Shown here: one piece after another, positions 62,552 to 64,000 of the stretch
Numbering within the stretch: position 1 is the first letter of the stretch
Layout: every line of letters begins with the position of its first letter
Notes under the pieces: model-generated
What the model saw: only the letters and a program-made list of their open reading frames with translations
What the model was told of the DNA's origin: nothing
Database searches by the model: none
From: Candidatus Flexifilum breve
GTDB lineage: Bacteria > Chloroflexota > Anaerolineae > Aggregatilineales > Phototrophicaceae
Assembly (NCBI GenBank): GCA_016717205.1
Contig: JADKGC010000006.1
Coordinates: 1-64,000, forward strand
Direction: 5' to 3'
Length of the DNA stretch: 64,000 bases
Program-made: the position numbers and the translations under genes

Positions 62552-63865
62552 CTAGGTTCGTTCAATCGTTAAGTTCAGGAAATGGGTGGCACACGAGATG
62601 CACGGGTCATAGTTGCGGATCACCTGTTCACATCGCAGCGTGAGTTCCTCGTCGGGCGTGTCGAGATGGTCAGCGACATAGCGGCGCAGATCGTCTTCGA
62701 TGACTTTCTGGTTCTGCGCGGTCGGTGGGACAATGCGCGCGTCGAGAATCGCGCCTGAGTAGTCGAGGCGGTAGCGGTGATAGAGGAAGCCGCGCGGCGC
62801 TTCGGTGCAGCCCCAGCCAATCCCCGCGCCCGGTGTGACCTCAACGGAGGGACGCGGCGGCGGCTCGTACTGCTCAATCAGCTCGATGGCATGGTCGCAC
62901 GCGTAGACCGTCTCGACGGCGCGCACGATGATCGTCTGGAAGGGATTCGTGCAGATCCGCCCGAGTCCGCCCGCTTGTGCCGCCTGTTTCGCTAAAGGCG
63001 TGAGCTGATCGTAGTTGAGGTTGTAGCGCGCCAATGGGCCAACGTGATACTGCCCGCGGCCCTTGAGCACCGAATGCAGCGCGTTGGAGTGCGCGACGTG
63101 TTCTTCGATAAAGTACTTCTCGTAGTCCTCAATGTCGATATTCAGCCCCTTGTTGGAGACGAGCCGCCCTTCGCAGAGTGGGTATTCGTCGGGATGATGC
63201 AGCGCGACAAACTCGTAGTCGTAGGTGAAGTCGGGGAACGGCAGCGTGCCGACCCATTCCGCGGTCTCCAGCGCCGCGTCGCGCGCCCATTTGAGCTGTT
63301 CCAGCAGCGGCTGGAAGTCGCGTTTGCTTGGCACATGATAGAACCCGCCCACACGCACGTTGATCGGGTGGATTTCCCGCCCGCCGAGCACGCGCACGAT
63401 CTCATTGCCGATTTTCTTAAGCTTCAGCCCGCGTTTGACCGCGTCCGGGTGATCTTTTGCCAGCGTGAGCGCGTCCGGGTAACCGAGGAAGTCGGGTGCG
63501 TGCAGCATGTAGACGTGCAGCACATGGCTTTCGATCCATTCGCCGCAGTAGAGCAGGCGGCGCAGCGCACGGAGCTGACCGTCAACTTTGACATTGAGCG
63601 CGCGTTCCATCGCATAGACGGAGCTCATCTGGTAGGCGACGGGGCAGATGCCGCAAATGCGCGCGGTGATGTCGGGCGCTTCGCTGTAGGCGCGCCCGCG
63701 CAAAAAGCCTTCAAACAGGCGCGGCGGCTCGAAGATATTGAACTTGATGTCCGCGACTTGATCGCCCTTCACCTTGACGTACAGCGCGCCTTCGCCTTCC
63801 ACGCGCGCCAGCAGGTTGACTTTGAGGGTGCGGGTTGGGGCAGCGACGTTAGCTTTCATGGACAT
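62552..63865 (-). CDS. NiFe-hydrogenase large subunit (group 3-like)
   Basis: 437 residues from MSMKAN (AAGGAG upstream; 63859 also possible). NiFe ligands are C71 and C74 (RICGICP) with C422 and C425 (DPCISC). H428 marks the cleavage site, leaving a nine-residue tail. ARVEGEGALYVKV and CGICPVAYQMSSVYAME fit cytoplasmic group 3 (NAD(P)-linked, sulfhydrogenase-type) enzymes. It overlaps the end of the upstream, probably small-subunit, gene. Confidence 0.92.
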   Translation of the reverse strand: MSMKANVAAPTRTLKVNLLARVEGEGALYVKVKGDQVADIKFNIFEPPRLFEGFLRGRAYSEAPDITARICGICPVAYQMSSVYAMERALNVKVDGQLRALRRLLYCGEWIESHVLHVYMLHAPDFLGYPDALTLAKDHPDAVKRGLKLKKIGNEIVRVLGGREIHPINVRVGGFYHVPSKRDFQPLLEQLKWARDAALETAEWVGTLPFPDFTYDYEFVALHHPDEYPLCEGRLVSNKGLNIDIEDYEKYFIEEHVAHSNALHSVLKGRGQYHVGPLARYNLNYDQLTPLAKQAAQAGGLGRICTNPFQTIIVRAVETVYACDHAIELIEQYEPPPRPSVEVTPGAGIGWGCTEAPRGFLYHRYRLDYSGAILDARIVPPTAQNQKVIEDDLRRYVADHLDTPDEELTLRCEQVIRNYDPCISCATHFLNLTIERT

Positions 63866-64000
63866 CACTCTCCTTGCGGAAGGCATCCGCATACGCGTTG
63901 AAGGTGCGGAACGCGCGCACGAGGTCTTGCGGTGATTGGCCGAGCGCTTTCCACTGCTCCGCCAGCGACCGCGTATTCGGCGCTTCCGCCGGGCCAAAGC
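63849..64000 (-). CDS. Partial CDS at the window edge, probably the hydrogenase small subunit
   Basis: The last ~49 residues (FGPAEAPNTRSLAEQWK ... KESDVHES) end at a stop that overlaps the large-subunit start, showing coupling. The 5' part lies outside the window. Position upstream of a group 3 large subunit suggests the small (Fe-S) subunit; the visible tail alone does not prove it. Confidence 0.5.
   Translation of the reverse strand, partial: FGPAEAPNTRSLAEQWKALGQSPQDLVRAFRTFNAYADAFRKESDVHES

Overview
The window looks like a chromosomal segment of a Chloroflexota bacterium, probably class Anaerolineae. This is an inference from the GC-rich coding, many ABC transporters with signal peptides ending in AxAQD, a CbiX chelatase carrying a DR2241-like Fe-S tail, MacB-type exporters without an outer-membrane partner, and a large glycoside-utilisation operon. 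No rRNA, tRNA, CRISPR array, insertion sequence or phage gene was seen. No gene-free stretch exceeds 300 bases.

Layout. 27-4497: a degenerate glycosyltransferase-2-like membrane protein, a two-component system whose kinase is frameshifted, and DUF3105 and DUF305 proteins. 4578-19091: a nearly complete assimilatory sulfur region, with cysK-cysE, siroheme genes (SUMT, sirohydrochlorin chelatase), cysI sulfite reductase with ssuE-ssuD, a CymR-like Rrf2 regulator divergent from cysH-cysC-sat, and the sulfate importer cysP-T-W-A. 19353-26169: a PfkB kinase, a PiT phosphate transporter with its DUF47 partner behind a Pho-box-like array, and an Fe(III)-type ABC importer. 26404-30389: a serine hydrolase, and an FGGY kinase with a GatD-like dehydrogenase. 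30627-41659: a second two-component system divergent from an exporter operon with two adaptors, one ATPase and two FtsX/MacB permeases, then secreted proteins. 41864-46526: a LacI regulator and a maltose-type sugar importer. 46779-60426: an eight-gene minus-strand operon for mannose- and galactose-containing glycans (binding protein, two permeases, GH35, tandem metallo-beta-lactamase protein, GH38, GH2, uronate isomerase). 60594-64000: an aldo/keto reductase and part of a cytoplasmic NiFe-hydrogenase cluster.

Main discovery. Three short leader ORFs packed with cysteine codons lie immediately upstream of three separate sulfur genes: before cysK (contains CCLCLC), before cysI (CPAC, CCLC, CC) and before cysP (CC and CCC). 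In two of the three, a strong intrinsic terminator separates the leader ORF from the structural gene, with no room for a promoter after it. This is the architecture of ribosome-mediated transcription attenuation responding to cysteine or Cys-tRNA supply. It would be a second control layer beside the CymR-like regulator, which has its own palindromic operator next to cysH.

Four genes (a histidine kinase, a response regulator, cysP and a malF-type permease) each carry one small frameshift at a short repeat or homopolymer. They are annotated as single genes, and the shifts are reported as either sequence errors or real slippage events. A family of dispersed palindromic repeats (GGACGCGATTTATCGCGTCC type) occupies several intergenic gaps.
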